DNA of 64,000 nt from Saccharothrix sp. NRRL B-16348 (GCF_001280085.1 NZ_LGED01000113.1:166753-230752); one strand, 5' to 3'; positions 8,502-17,176 are shown, counted from the stretch's first letter. The notes: generated by a model not told the origin, from the letters alone. Numbers and translations are program-made.

Positions 8502-9725
8502 TCACCGTGATTCGTGGGCGTCCAAGGCGAGCTGCCTCAGTTCGGCGGTGCACAGCATGAACCGGTCGGTCGGCAGGTGCTTGAAGTAGTAGCCCACGTC
8601 CGCCCCCAGCGCGAACACGTGCACCGGCACCCCCGCCCGTCTGCCCGCTTCCACGGACTGGCGCAGCCCGGACATCACGGCCGCGTGCCGCGTCTGGTAC
8701 GAGGAGGCGACCCGGTGGTTGCCCCGGTCCGCGGCGAGGTAGAACTGGGTCAAGTCCTTGGTGCCCACGAAGATCTCGCTCGCGCCCGCCTCGCAGAACT
8801 CGGCCGCCGAGTGGACCGCGGCGGGTGTCTCGACGAAGACCGACAGCGGCACGTCGTCGGGCAGGTCGAGCCGGACCCGCAGGCGCAGGAACTCGTCCTG
8901 GTCGTTGATGAACGGCACCGCGAAGTTCACCCGGTCCGCTTCCGGACCGAGCCGTTCCCGCACGTACGCGCGCAGGGCCCGGAACGCGTGCGGGTAGTGG
9001 GGTTCGTGCAGCAGCCACCGCGCGCCGTGCAGGCCTAGTTCCGGGTTGGACTCGTGGTCGACGTCCACGTCGTTGGTGATCTGCGCGGCGTCGTCCGACC
9101 GGAGGTCCAGCAGCCTCATCACCAGGCGTTGGCCCGGCAGGAGTTCCTTGACGATGGCGCACAGCTCCGCGCCGATCGCCGCGCCGTAGCGCTCGGCCTC
9201 GGGAACGCCCGCGCGGAGCGCGTCGAGCGGGCTCAGGCCCGCCGAGAGGCAGACGAACTCCTCGCGGATGAAGAACGAGGTCACCTGGTCGACGCGGGGC
9301 TGGATCGCGTTCGTCGACTGGATGTCGGTCGCGTCGGCGATGACGACGCACACCGAGCGGAGGTCGTCGGGGGTGACGGTGGGGTATTCCGCGGATTGCG
9401 CGGTGGACTCGACTCCGCCGAGGGTGACCGACTCCCGGTCGGTCCGCACGGTCAGGTCTCCGACCAGTCCGGCGAGTTCGTCGTGCGGAATCCGGAGCAC
9501 CGGAATTCCGCGGGACCGGCACAACGATTCCATGTGACCTGTGCGGCCTCCGCCGGAACAGACCACGGCGGCCGACTTGACGATGGTGTCGTAGAGCTCG
9601 GGGCCGAGCGCCTCGACCACCAGCACGGAGCCGGGCAGGGGTCTGCGGGTGTGATTGGCGATGCCGCGAACACTCGTCGACGGCGAACCGACGAGCAATA
9701 CCCCTGGGATCTCGCGCGGGCTCAC
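8502..9725 (-). CDS. PEP-utilising enzyme (PtsI/PPDK-like) without ATP-grasp or PTS N-terminus
   Basis: A 407-residue protein. Residues ~1-90 form the swivelling phosphohistidine domain, with the phospho-accepting His in GGGRTGHMES followed by RSRGIPVLRI. Residues ~130-400 match the PEP/pyruvate TIM barrel of PtsI/PPDK: RLLDLRSDD, NPELGLHGARWLL, VPFINDQDEF, VETPAAV and TKDLTQFYLAADRGN. The C-terminal CGE motif that carries the catalytic Cys is replaced by HVFALGAD. The protein lacks the N-terminal ATP-grasp domain of PPDK/PEP synthase and the HPr-binding domain of PtsI. The GTG start is preceded by AGGAGG and overlaps the stop of a small upstream frame. Its role is unknown. Confidence 0.82.
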   Translation of the reverse strand: MSPREIPGVLLVGSPSTSVRGIANHTRRPLPGSVLVVEALGPELYDTIVKSAAVVCSGGGRTGHMESLCRSRGIPVLRIPHDELAGLVGDLTVRTDRESVTLGGVESTAQSAEYPTVTPDDLRSVCVVIADATDIQSTNAIQPRVDQVTSFFIREEFVCLSAGLSPLDALRAGVPEAERYGAAIGAELCAIVKELLPGQRLVMRLLDLRSDDAAQITNDVDVDHESNPELGLHGARWLLHEPHYPHAFRALRAYVRERLGPEADRVNFAVPFINDQDEFLRLRVRLDLPDDVPLSVFVETPAAVHSAAEFCEAGASEIFVGTKDLTQFYLAADRGNHRVASSYQTRHAAVMSGLRQSVEAGRRAGVPVHVFALGADVGYYFKHLPTDRFMLCTAELRQLALDAHESR

Positions 9726-9922
9726 GGCATCCTCCTACCGATTCCGGTCGGTTTGCGGACCTGGCGAGCGTGTCGGCCTGGTTGCCGACCTTCGGGGCCG
9801 ACATCGCGCACGATGCCGGCCCCGGGTTTGCGTCGAAGACGACGAGCCATGAGACGAGCCTCGCAGTCGTCCGACCTGCGGCGCATCTTCTCGAATGCGA
9901 GGTAGTGGTCCATTCGAGCCAC
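9722..9922 (-). CDS. Possible small protein coupled to PEP-utilising enzyme
   Basis: A 66-codon frame beginning with GTG. Its TGA overlaps the GTG start of the next gene (GTGA), the arrangement used for translational coupling throughout this window. The N-terminal ~35 residues are helical and charged (MDHYLAFEKMRRRSDDCEAR), and the rest is basic and Pro/Gly-rich. No ribosome site is obvious and no family is recognised. It could be a chance frame; an internal ATG lies 9 nt further in. Confidence 0.35.
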   Translation of the reverse strand: MARMDHYLAFEKMRRRSDDCEARLMARRLRRKPGAGIVRDVGPEGRQPGRHARQVRKPTGIGRRMP

Positions 9923-10018
9923 ACCGCGTGCGGCCGATGGGCAACGGCGGAGTAGTCGCCCGGTTCGCGAGTCGCGTAGAAATGGTGGTGAGGAGCCGAG
10001 CCGGTGCGGCCGATCGGT

Positions 10019-11890
10019 TCAGCCGACCGGCTCCACCGAACCTTCGAGCCCGAGCAGGAAACGGAGTTCGCGCGGGGTCACCGAGAGGTCGGTCAGCTTC
10101 GTGGTGGCGGCCGAGTTCACCGCGAACCGCAAAGCGGGGTCGGTCGGCGGTGCGGTTCCGCCGCGCGCGGCGAGGTCCCGGATCCGCTGGATGGCCCCTT
10201 CGAGCCGGACCGCCAGCGCCTCGCGGTCGTCACGGCGGCGGGTCGCCATCCGGCGGACGTCGAGCATGACCGCCTGCGAAACGGCGTCGCGCAATTCAGG
10301 GTCGGCCGTGCCGGTCAGCGTGCCGGCGAGTTCGGTGGAACGCTCGTCGAAACACGATTCGATCCGGTGCAGCGAGGTGGCCGCGACTTCCACCGAGTGG
10401 TTCTTGATCGCGGCGAGGTTGAACGTGAACGCGCCCGTGCGGCCGTTCCGGATGATTTCGTCGCCTTCCCGCGGGCTGCCCACGACGGAAACGGGTCCGG
10501 ACGGCGTGCCGTCCGGGCCGAGCAGCCGGCCGAACGGGTCGACTTCGACACCGCGCCCGGTCCGCTGGTGCGCGACGGCGACTTTCTTGCGCAGCAGGTT
10601 CGACCAGAGCGCGGAGTCGGCGCGCTCGTAGTTCGTCTCGCGCCCGAAATTCGAGACGACGAGATCCGCCTCGATCGTCCGCGTCGAGTCCTGTCCCGCG
10701 ATCGAAACGACGAGCGTGCCCGCTCCGGTGGCGCTGATGTGCTGGACGCGGCCGGTGGTCAGCGCGATCTGCCCGCCTTCGCCCATGGCCGCGTCGACGA
10801 TGTTCGTCGTGTAGGACATCGCGCTCACCCGCAGCACGGCCAACAGGCTCCCGTAGCTGTCGAGCAGCCCGCGGAGTTCGTCCGTGGGAATTCGTTCGAG
10901 AATCGCGGGCAAGTACGGTTCCCACGACTTGGCGACCCGTTCCGTCACCACGACAGGAGACACTTCGGGGTGCTCACGGGTGAGGACCGCACACGCGCGA
11001 TCCCATTCTTCCCGGAAGCGGCGCACGAATTCCTCGCGCCCTTCGTAGGTGTCGCCGAGCAGCTGCGGCGCCGGCAGTTCGAGCACTTGGTGCTGGTGGT
11101 TCGGCGGATAGGTCCGGGGCGTCAGCCCGGATCCCGAAATCATGTGGATCGGGCCTTCGTGCCCCCGGCGTAACAGCAGGGTCGCCGTGTCGTACGCGCT
11201 GAGCAGCGTGCCGACGATGGCCACCACGCCGTCTTTCCGCACGTCCAGCACCCGTTCGATACCGCTCTGGGAATACGGGCTGCGCACGAACGCCGGGTGC
11301 TCCAGCACGTCGGCCGCGAAAGCCGGGTACTTCGTCTCCAGCCCGGTGGCGAGCACGACGTGGTCGGCCTTGAGGATCACCTGCCCGGTTTCGCCGCCCT
11401 CGGACGGATCGGCGAGGTTCTCCACGACGACGTGCGCGTGGTCGTGGAAGACCTCCACGTCGACCGCTTCGCCGTCGAGCTCGACCAGCACCACGCCCGC
11501 AGCCGCCTCGCGGACCGCCTCGGCGAGCCTGCTCTCCAGGTAGTCCTGGTAGATGCGGCGCGGCGCGGGACCGGATTCGGTGAACTCGAAGTCGCGCCAG
11601 TCCGCGGGCCAGTCCGACCGGTCGGCCTCGCGGTTGGCCCAACCGATGAAGTCGTCGACGTCCTCGCGGAATGCCGACATGCGGCCCGCCTGGATGTTGA
11701 ACACGTGGTGCCAGTGGTTGCTCTCGCGCTGGTACGCCACGCCCGAACTCCGGTATTCCGGACGGCGTTCCACCAGCACGACCTCCAATGGCTCGCGGGC
11801 GAACCGGAGAAAACGGATGGCGGTCGCCGTGCCGGCCAGACCCGCTCCGACGACGACAACCCTGCGGAACCGGTCGAAGCTTTTCACCAT
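10019..11890 (-). CDS. FAD/NAD(P)-binding protein (FAD_NAD_binding_9 type)
   Basis: A 623-residue flavoprotein-like enzyme. The N-terminal dinucleotide-binding motif is VVVVGAGLAGTATAIRFLR (about residues 9-27), followed by LVERRPEYRSSGVAYQ, and a second nucleotide-binding element lies around VVAIVGTLLSAYDTATLLL. The order and spacing match large FAD/NAD(P)-binding proteins of the YdhS type, often annotated as hydroxyacylglutathione or lysine/ornithine monooxygenase-like; the substrate cannot be inferred. The ATG is preceded by GAGGTGGC; an adjacent GTG is also possible. It lies downstream of the TetR gene on the same strand, across a 406-bp gap. Confidence 0.78.
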   Translation of the reverse strand: MVKSFDRFRRVVVVGAGLAGTATAIRFLRFAREPLEVVLVERRPEYRSSGVAYQRESNHWHHVFNIQAGRMSAFREDVDDFIGWANREADRSDWPADWRDFEFTESGPAPRRIYQDYLESRLAEAVREAAAGVVLVELDGEAVDVEVFHDHAHVVVENLADPSEGGETGQVILKADHVVLATGLETKYPAFAADVLEHPAFVRSPYSQSGIERVLDVRKDGVVAIVGTLLSAYDTATLLLRRGHEGPIHMISGSGLTPRTYPPNHQHQVLELPAPQLLGDTYEGREEFVRRFREEWDRACAVLTREHPEVSPVVVTERVAKSWEPYLPAILERIPTDELRGLLDSYGSLLAVLRVSAMSYTTNIVDAAMGEGGQIALTTGRVQHISATGAGTLVVSIAGQDSTRTIEADLVVSNFGRETNYERADSALWSNLLRKKVAVAHQRTGRGVEVDPFGRLLGPDGTPSGPVSVVGSPREGDEIIRNGRTGAFTFNLAAIKNHSVEVAATSLHRIESCFDERSTELAGTLTGTADPELRDAVSQAVMLDVRRMATRRRDDREALAVRLEGAIQRIRDLAARGGTAPPTDPALRFAVNSAATTKLTDLSVTPRELRFLLGLEGSVEPVG

Positions 11891-12296
11891 GCCACCTCTG
11901 TCCCCTCTGGCGCTACCCACCGAAGTCGGGACGACGCGGTCGTAGCCACGCCGTTCCGCGTCCGAGCATTGGGTGATCGAGGAGCAGAATACCGTTGATC
12001 AGGCGAGGTGGACATGCCGCGAGACCCGCGTGACCCAATCGTTCTTTGGATTTCACGTCCGATCTCACCGGACCTTCGACGCGTTCGACGCGACGATCAC
12101 CGCAGGTCACCGCGCCGGACGCCGGGCGGAGTCGGCGCCGACGGATATCCGCACATTACCGAAGCGATTTCGACAGGTGTGCTTGACAATTCTTCGGCAG
12201 GCTTGGGCACAGCCGGAGCCCGCACCGCAGAAATGCGGAAGGCCGCCGACGGCCGTGCGTCGACGACCTCGCGGCGGGAAGGGAGGGGGTCGGGCG
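11891..12296. other. Intergenic gap, 406 bp
   Basis: No convincing gene. The stretch is less GC-rich than its surroundings around 12040-12200 and probably holds the promoter of the FAD-binding protein gene. No clear palindrome or hairpin was seen. Confidence 0.4.
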
Positions 12297-12905
12297 TCAG
12301 GAGCCGTTCGACCGCGGCGCGGCGGCCGCCAGGAGCCGTTCCGCCAGACCCCGTCCCCGCTTGGCGGGGCCGTCCGGACCGAACGACTGCCCCGAGGCGT
12401 GCAAGCCCTCGAAGACCAGCATCAGGTGGTCGGCCAACGCGTCCGGGTCCTCGACGCCGAGCTGGTCGGTCAACTCGCGGATCCGCACCTTGGTCCACGA
12501 CTTCGCCACGACGGCGTTGTGGTGCGCGGGCAGGTCGGGCTCCGGGAACTCGGCCAGCGACATGAGGAACTTGCAGCCGCGGAACGTCGCGGTGGAGACC
12601 TCGGCGAAGACCATGTCGAACACCGCCAGGATCTGGTCGCGCGGATCGGGGCCCGCTTCCTCGACCGCGGCGGTGAACCGGCCGCGGAAGTCGAGGTCGG
12701 CCCGCTCGACGTAGGCGCCGACGAGATCGTCCTTGGACGCGAACAGGCGGTAGAGGGTGGTCGGCGCGACACCGGCCTCGGCCGCGATGAGGTCGACGCC
12801 CGTGGCGCGGATTCCCCTCAGGTAGAACAGGTTCCCGGCCACTCGCAGTACGTGGGACCGGGTCTCAGCAGCGGATCGATGCACGGTTCCCCTCGCCGTT
12901 GCCAT
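12297..12905 (-). CDS. TetR/AcrR-family repressor
   Basis: A 202-residue TetR protein. The N-terminal helix-turn-helix includes TRSHVLRVAGNLFYLRG, ATGVDLIAAEAGVAPTTLYRLFASKDDLV (residues ~15-62, read in two parts); the rest is the helical ligand-binding domain. The ATG coincides with a palindromic sequence (TAGGGA...TCCCTA), which suggests autoregulation. The same 19-nt sequence occurs once more, at 38761-38779, in front of a small membrane-protein gene. The ligand is unknown. Confidence 0.9.
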   Translation of the reverse strand: MATARGTVHRSAAETRSHVLRVAGNLFYLRGIRATGVDLIAAEAGVAPTTLYRLFASKDDLVGAYVERADLDFRGRFTAAVEEAGPDPRDQILAVFDMVFAEVSTATFRGCKFLMSLAEFPEPDLPAHHNAVVAKSWTKVRIRELTDQLGVEDPDALADHLMLVFEGLHASGQSFGPDGPAKRGRGLAERLLAAAAPRSNGS

Positions 12906-12925
12906 GCTAGGGATGGTTCCCTATA
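12904..12925. promoter_or_regulatory. Candidate TetR operator, copy 1
   Basis: ATGCTAGGGATGGTTCCCT at 12904-12922 contains the inverted repeat TAGGGA/TCCCTA with 4-nt spacing. It overlaps the start codon of the TetR gene, where it would block its own expression. An identical 19-mer lies at 38761-38779. Confidence 0.6.
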
Positions 12926-13017
12926 GTCTACTCCCGCAACAGGGGCCCCACCATTCCCCGCGTGATCCGCTTGCCGCGGCGACGATCCAGGCCGCGGCCA
13001 CGTCACGTCAAGCCGAT

Positions 13018-14016
13018 TCACGCCGCCGCACGGCCCTCGAGCCACGTCGCCCGCCGCGACGCCTCGACCGCGAACGGCAGGCGCACCACCGCGACCGGCG
13101 GACCGGCGAGGTCGGCCGCGTCCAGCACCAGCACCTCGTCACCCGCGACGGACACCACCCAGCCCTGGCCCTCGTCCTCGCCGTTCGGCACGAACACCGG
13201 CTGGCCGGGCGTGATGCCCAGCTCGCGGCGCCACGTGCAGCCCAGCGCCACGTCGTGGCGGACGATCGCGGTGCCCGCCGTGCCGAACACGAAGCGGTGG
13301 CGACGGCCCGTCAGGCGCTCGTCGACCGCGCCGACGTCCATCGCGGGCAGGTCGACCCGGCGCACGCCGCCGGTCGCGAGGTCCAGCGTGTGGCGGCGCA
13401 GCACGCCCGGCGCCCAGATGGCGTCCACGACCACGCGACCGAGGTCCTCGTAGACGTTGACCAAGGACAGCACCTCGCCCTCGCCCACCTCGAACCAGTG
13501 CGGCCGGCCGTAGGCGAGCAGGCCGATGCGCGTCGGGCCGGCGGCCGGGCCGGAGTACGGGTCGCGCATGCCGACGAGGTCCGCCGCGCGGCTGTAGTAC
13601 GGCGCCGAGTCGAAAACGACCACGAACCGCTCCGTCACACCGACCGCCCGCATCCGGGGCGCGCCGTCGAGCGGGAACGGCTCGGCCCGCAGCACTTCGC
13701 CGTCGTCGCCGAGCGTCACGTGCTCGGCGTAACCGAGGTCCGGGTGCGACATGGCCGTGTGCCACACCTCGCCGTCGAAGACGGGGCGGGCCATCGTGGC
13801 GCCGGAGGGCCAGTCGGCCGGCGCGAGCGCCGCCGGACGCGCCCCGCGGTACCACTGGGCGCCATCGGGCCCGAGCCGGACACCCGACACGCCGTACTTG
13901 CCGGACCACACGAGAGCACCGTCCAGCCCGGCGGGCAGTGCACCTCGCACCACCAGCGCTTCCGCGACTTCCTGTACCGACGCGACCACGCCCACCACCC
14001 CGTCCACGCGTTCCAT
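13018..14016 (-). CDS. Carotenoid-oxygenase-like protein lacking most Fe ligands
   Basis: A 332-residue protein whose layout follows the carotenoid cleavage dioxygenase beta-propeller: V.G.LPAGLDGALVWSG at the N-terminus, SHPDLGY, GVTERFVVVFDSAP, RIGLLAYG, VNVYED..RVVVDA, VFVPNGEDEGQGWVVSV and LVLDAADLAGPPVAVVRLPF. CCD enzymes bind iron through four His. Here only the first (SHPD) seems kept; the HDFAxTE, FHxxNxxE and GFHGxW histidines are replaced (RAVGVTE, LSLVNVYED, SRRATW). It is also shorter than the usual 450-500 residues. It may be a non-catalytic or repurposed member. The start codon lies within an inverted repeat. Confidence 0.7.
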   Translation of the reverse strand: MERVDGVVGVVASVQEVAEALVVRGALPAGLDGALVWSGKYGVSGVRLGPDGAQWYRGARPAALAPADWPSGATMARPVFDGEVWHTAMSHPDLGYAEHVTLGDDGEVLRAEPFPLDGAPRMRAVGVTERFVVVFDSAPYYSRAADLVGMRDPYSGPAAGPTRIGLLAYGRPHWFEVGEGEVLSLVNVYEDLGRVVVDAIWAPGVLRRHTLDLATGGVRRVDLPAMDVGAVDERLTGRRHRFVFGTAGTAIVRHDVALGCTWRRELGITPGQPVFVPNGEDEGQGWVVSVAGDEVLVLDAADLAGPPVAVVRLPFAVEASRRATWLEGRAAA

Positions 14017-14055
14017 AACACTGTCTTACTACTATTTATAGCGGCGTTATGGAAC
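14010..14055. promoter_or_regulatory. Inverted repeat with AT-rich spacer at CCD-like gene start
   Basis: GTTCCATAAC (14010-14019) and GTTATGGAAC (14046-14055) form a perfect 10-bp inverted repeat around a 26-bp AT-rich spacer. The left arm covers the start codon. The layout suggests two operator half-sites flanking the promoter of the leftward gene. Confidence 0.5.
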
Positions 14056-14207
14056 CTCGTCAAGCCGATCGCGCCCTCCTGGCCGGCTATACCCATATGG
14101 CGTATTGCCCACACCTGCGGGACAGGGCGTCCTAGCGGCACGTCCTCCGTTCGAAACCCGCTTGACCTGCGCGTTCCGGCGCCGACCGCGGGGAAGCCGC
14201 GGAGAAG

Positions 14208-14390
14208 TCCGGTGACGAACGGCTCCAGGCGATGAACGTCTCCGCCCTGTCCTGGGTGTTCTTCACGCAGGGGCGGTTGGACGACGCGGAGACGGCGGCC
14301 CTGAGGCAAGCCGAGCAGCTGCAACCCGACTTCGTGCGCGGCTCGGCCGAGAGCTTGACGGTGTGGGCCATCCTCATGCTGCGCCGGCTG
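14208..14390 (+). pseudogene. Remnant of TPR-type XRE transcriptional regulator
   Basis: About 60 codons (SGDERLQAMNVSALSW, FTQGRLDDAETAALRQAEQL, then VRGSAESLTVWAILMLR) resemble the TPR part of the actinobacterial XRE/TPR regulators. There is no HTH domain upstream, and after LMLR the family resemblance is lost. No promoter or full gene is visible, so it looks like a decayed fragment. The similarity is judged by eye. Confidence 0.42.
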
Positions 14391-14404
14391 AGCCCGGACA
14401 CGGC

Positions 14405-14436
14405 AACGGCACCTCGCTGTGGGACGAGGTGCCGTT
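14405..14436 (-). terminator. Terminator of the PKS operon
   Basis: AACGGCACCTCG (14405-14416) and CGAGGTGCCGTT (14425-14436) form a perfect 12-bp stem with an 8-nt loop, 19 nt downstream of the carboxylase stop codon. It closes the leftward operon that begins with the enediyne PKS. Confidence 0.8.
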
Positions 14437-14455
14437 GAGGAGGTGCCGCGAACCG

Positions 14456-16063
14456 CTACAGCGGCACGTTGCCGTGCTTGCGCGCCGGAGTCGGGCGGCG
14501 CTTGTCGCGCAGCATCGCCAGACCCCGGGCCACCGCGGACCGGGTGTGCGACGGGTCGATCACGTCGTCCACCAGGCCCCGCTCGGCGGCGTAGTAGGGG
14601 TGCACCAGCTGTTCCGAGTACTCGGCCAGCAGTTCGGCGCGCAGGGCGTCCGGGTCGGCCGACGCCGCCAACTCCTTGCGGAAGATGACGTTCACGGCGC
14701 CTTCCGCGCCCATCACCGCGATCTCGTTGGTCGGCCAGGCCAGCGACAGGTCCGTCCCGATGGACCGGGAGTCCATCACGATGTACGCGCCGCCGTAGGC
14801 CTTGCGCACGATCACCTGGATGCGTGGCACGGTCGCCTCGCAGTAGGCGTAGAGCAGCTTCGCCCCGTGCCGGATCACGCCCGCGTGCTCCTGAGCCGTG
14901 CCCGGCAGGAACCCGGGAACGTCCACGAGCGACACGAGCGGGATGCCGAACGCGTCGCAGAACCGCACGAACCGCGCCGCCTTCTGGGACGCCTCGATGT
15001 CCAGCACGCCCGCGAACACCATCGGCTGGTTGCCGACCATGCCGACCACCGCGCCGTCGATCCGGCCGAACGCCACCACCACGTTGCGCGCCCACCCCTC
15101 GTGGACTTCGAGGAACTCCCCGTCGTCCACCAGTTCCGCGATGAGCGTGCGCATGTCGTAGGGCTTGTTCGGCTCGACGGGCACGATCGAGGCGAACTCC
15201 GGCCGCACGTCGTCCACCGCGCCGACGGGCTCGTGGGCGGGCGGGGACTCCAGGTTGTTCGACGGCAGCATCGACACCAGGTAGCGGACGTCCTCCAGGC
15301 ACGACTCCTCGTCGTCGTGCACGAACGAAGCCACGCCCGACAGCTCGCCGTGCACGGACGCGCCGCCCAGCTCGTCGTGCGTGACCTTCTCCCCCGACAC
15401 GGCCTGCACCACGTCGGGACCGGTCAGGTACATCTGCGCGGTGCCGCGGACCATGAACGTGAAGTCGGCCAGCGCGGGCGAGTACGCGGCGCCGCCCGCG
15501 GACGGGCCGAGCACCACCGCGATCTGCGGTATGACGCCGGACGCCGCGACCTGGCGGCGGAAGATGCCGCCGTAGCCGTCCAGCGCCATCACGCCTTCCT
15601 GGATGCGCGCGCCGCCGCTGTCGTTCAGCGCGATGACGGGCGAGCCGGTGTCGATGGCCATGTCCATCACCTTGTGGATCTTCGCCGCGTGCGCCTGCCC
15701 GAGCGAACCGCCGAAGATGGTGAAGTCCTGCGCGTAGACGAACACGCGCCGTCCCTCGATGGTGCCCGAGCCCGCCACCACGCCGTCGGTGTGCGGTCGG
15801 TGCTCGGACACCTTCAACCCGTGCGCCTGGTGCCGCCGGTACAGCTCGATCTCGGTGAACGAGTCCTTGTCCAGCAGCATCTCCAGGCGTTCCCGGGCGG
15901 TGCGCTTGCCGAGCGAGCGCTGTCGGCGCACGGCCTCGGCGTTGGACACGGCGCGGTCGCGCAAATCGTCGTTGCGCTCCCGCAGCAGGTCCATCGTGCG
16001 GATGGGCAGTTCGGGCCGGAAGTCCGAGTGCCCGTTGACTTGGTCGATCCCTGAAGTGGTCAT
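14456..16063 (-). CDS. Acyl-CoA carboxylase beta (carboxyltransferase) subunit
   Basis: A 535-residue carboxyltransferase of the AccD/PccB type. Both crotonase-fold halves are complete. The N-terminal half has GKRTARERLEMLLD, the acyl-CoA site DSGGARIQEG and LGPSAGGAAYSPALADF. The C-terminal half has VDVPGFLPGTAQEHAGVIRH, RKAYGGAYIVMDS and the terminal DKRRPTPARKHGNVPL. It transfers a carboxyl from biotin on a partner alpha subunit, which is not in the window, to acetyl- or propionyl-CoA. Its ATG overlaps the stop of the epimerase gene (ATGA). It is the last gene of the PKS operon, which suggests dedicated supply of malonyl-CoA to the PKS. Confidence 0.93.
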   Translation of the reverse strand: MTTSGIDQVNGHSDFRPELPIRTMDLLRERNDDLRDRAVSNAEAVRRQRSLGKRTARERLEMLLDKDSFTEIELYRRHQAHGLKVSEHRPHTDGVVAGSGTIEGRRVFVYAQDFTIFGGSLGQAHAAKIHKVMDMAIDTGSPVIALNDSGGARIQEGVMALDGYGGIFRRQVAASGVIPQIAVVLGPSAGGAAYSPALADFTFMVRGTAQMYLTGPDVVQAVSGEKVTHDELGGASVHGELSGVASFVHDDEESCLEDVRYLVSMLPSNNLESPPAHEPVGAVDDVRPEFASIVPVEPNKPYDMRTLIAELVDDGEFLEVHEGWARNVVVAFGRIDGAVVGMVGNQPMVFAGVLDIEASQKAARFVRFCDAFGIPLVSLVDVPGFLPGTAQEHAGVIRHGAKLLYAYCEATVPRIQVIVRKAYGGAYIVMDSRSIGTDLSLAWPTNEIAVMGAEGAVNVIFRKELAASADPDALRAELLAEYSEQLVHPYYAAERGLVDDVIDPSHTRSAVARGLAMLRDKRRPTPARKHGNVPL

Positions 16064-17142
16064 CGGCGGCCTGCCTGGCGATCGGTCACCGCACCGGTGT
16101 CGGCGAGCCACCTGACGGTGTCGGTGACCGTGTCGGCGAACGGACGGGGTTTGAGGTCGAGCGTGCTGGCGGCCGGGTCGACCCGGACCGCCGCGCCGAC
16201 CGTGGCGATCGCCCCGTACTCGGCGGGGATGTGCCACGGCCACGCGGGTTGCACCAGGTCGACGAGCCGCCCGACGGGCGTCATCATCGCCGGGGGCAGG
16301 AAGACCGCGGGCAACGCGCGCCCGGTGGCCTCCCTGACCCCGTCCAGGTACTCCCGCATGCTCAGGTAGCGCCCGGGACCGAAGTGCCGCCCGACGGAGT
16401 GCTGCCCGTCGGACTGCCGGCCTTCGGAGTGCAGGCCCTCGGACTGCTGCCCGGCGGGATCCGGCCCCGGCACGTCCGGGGACAGCAGCGCCACGTGCAG
16501 CGCCGCCGTGTCCCGCACGTCGCCGATCTGCAACCCGCCCGCGGGCCACATCGGCATGATCCCGCGCAACGTGTTGCGCAGCCGCTCGACCTGGTCGCCG
16601 AGCTTCGGGTCGTGCGGCCCGAGGAGGGCCGGCGGGTAGCTGACGACCACCGGCGCCCCCTCTTCCTGGTGCCGCCTCGCGATGGCTTCCGACGCGGCCT
16701 TGGTCGCCGCGTACGGCTCGCGGGTCGTGCCGACGGGCGACTGCTCGCGGATCACCCGCACACCGGGTGTGAACAGCGCCGCGATGCTCGACACGTGGAC
16801 GATGCGGCCCGCACCGGCACGGCGGGCGGCGGAGAGCACCACCTCCGTGCCGTGTGCGTTGGTCCGCAGCATCTCCGCCCGCTTGCGCCGGTCGAACGAG
16901 TACACCGACGCCGCGTGGACCACCGCGTCCGCGCCGCGCACCGCCGCGGCGACCGACCGCTCGTCGGTCACGTCCCCGACGACGACGTCCAGCGCGTCGG
17001 GTGGCACCTCCAACGGTCGCGTGGCGGTGTCCACCGCACCCGCGTCCCGGACCAGCAGGCGGACCCGGTGGCCGGCGCGCACGAGCTCCGCCACCGTGTG
17101 CGAGCCGACGAAACCGGTACCTCCGGTGACGGTCACCAGCAT
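16060..17142 (-). CDS. NAD-dependent epimerase/dehydratase (extended SDR)
   Basis: A 360-residue extended SDR. The N-terminal motif TGGTGFVGSHTVAEL binds NAD(P); VVGDVTDERSV and the active-site YAATK (in REPYAATKAASEA) are present, with HVSSIAA supplying the Ser. The family includes dihydroflavonol-4-reductase-like ketoreductases as well as sugar epimerases. A Gln/Ser/Gly/His-rich insert near residues 220-250 is unusual. The ATG is preceded by GGAAGGAG at 5 nt. It sits between the flavin reductase and the carboxylase, with an ATGA overlap to the latter, so a role in processing the polyketide or a peripheral group is plausible. Confidence 0.85.
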   Translation of the reverse strand: MLVTVTGGTGFVGSHTVAELVRAGHRVRLLVRDAGAVDTATRPLEVPPDALDVVVGDVTDERSVAAAVRGADAVVHAASVYSFDRRKRAEMLRTNAHGTEVVLSAARRAGAGRIVHVSSIAALFTPGVRVIREQSPVGTTREPYAATKAASEAIARRHQEEGAPVVVSYPPALLGPHDPKLGDQVERLRNTLRGIMPMWPAGGLQIGDVRDTAALHVALLSPDVPGPDPAGQQSEGLHSEGRQSDGQHSVGRHFGPGRYLSMREYLDGVREATGRALPAVFLPPAMMTPVGRLVDLVQPAWPWHIPAEYGAIATVGAAVRVDPAASTLDLKPRPFADTVTDTVRWLADTGAVTDRQAGRR

Positions 17143-17176
17143 GTGCACTCCTTCCCAGAGCGTGCGGACTCGGACG

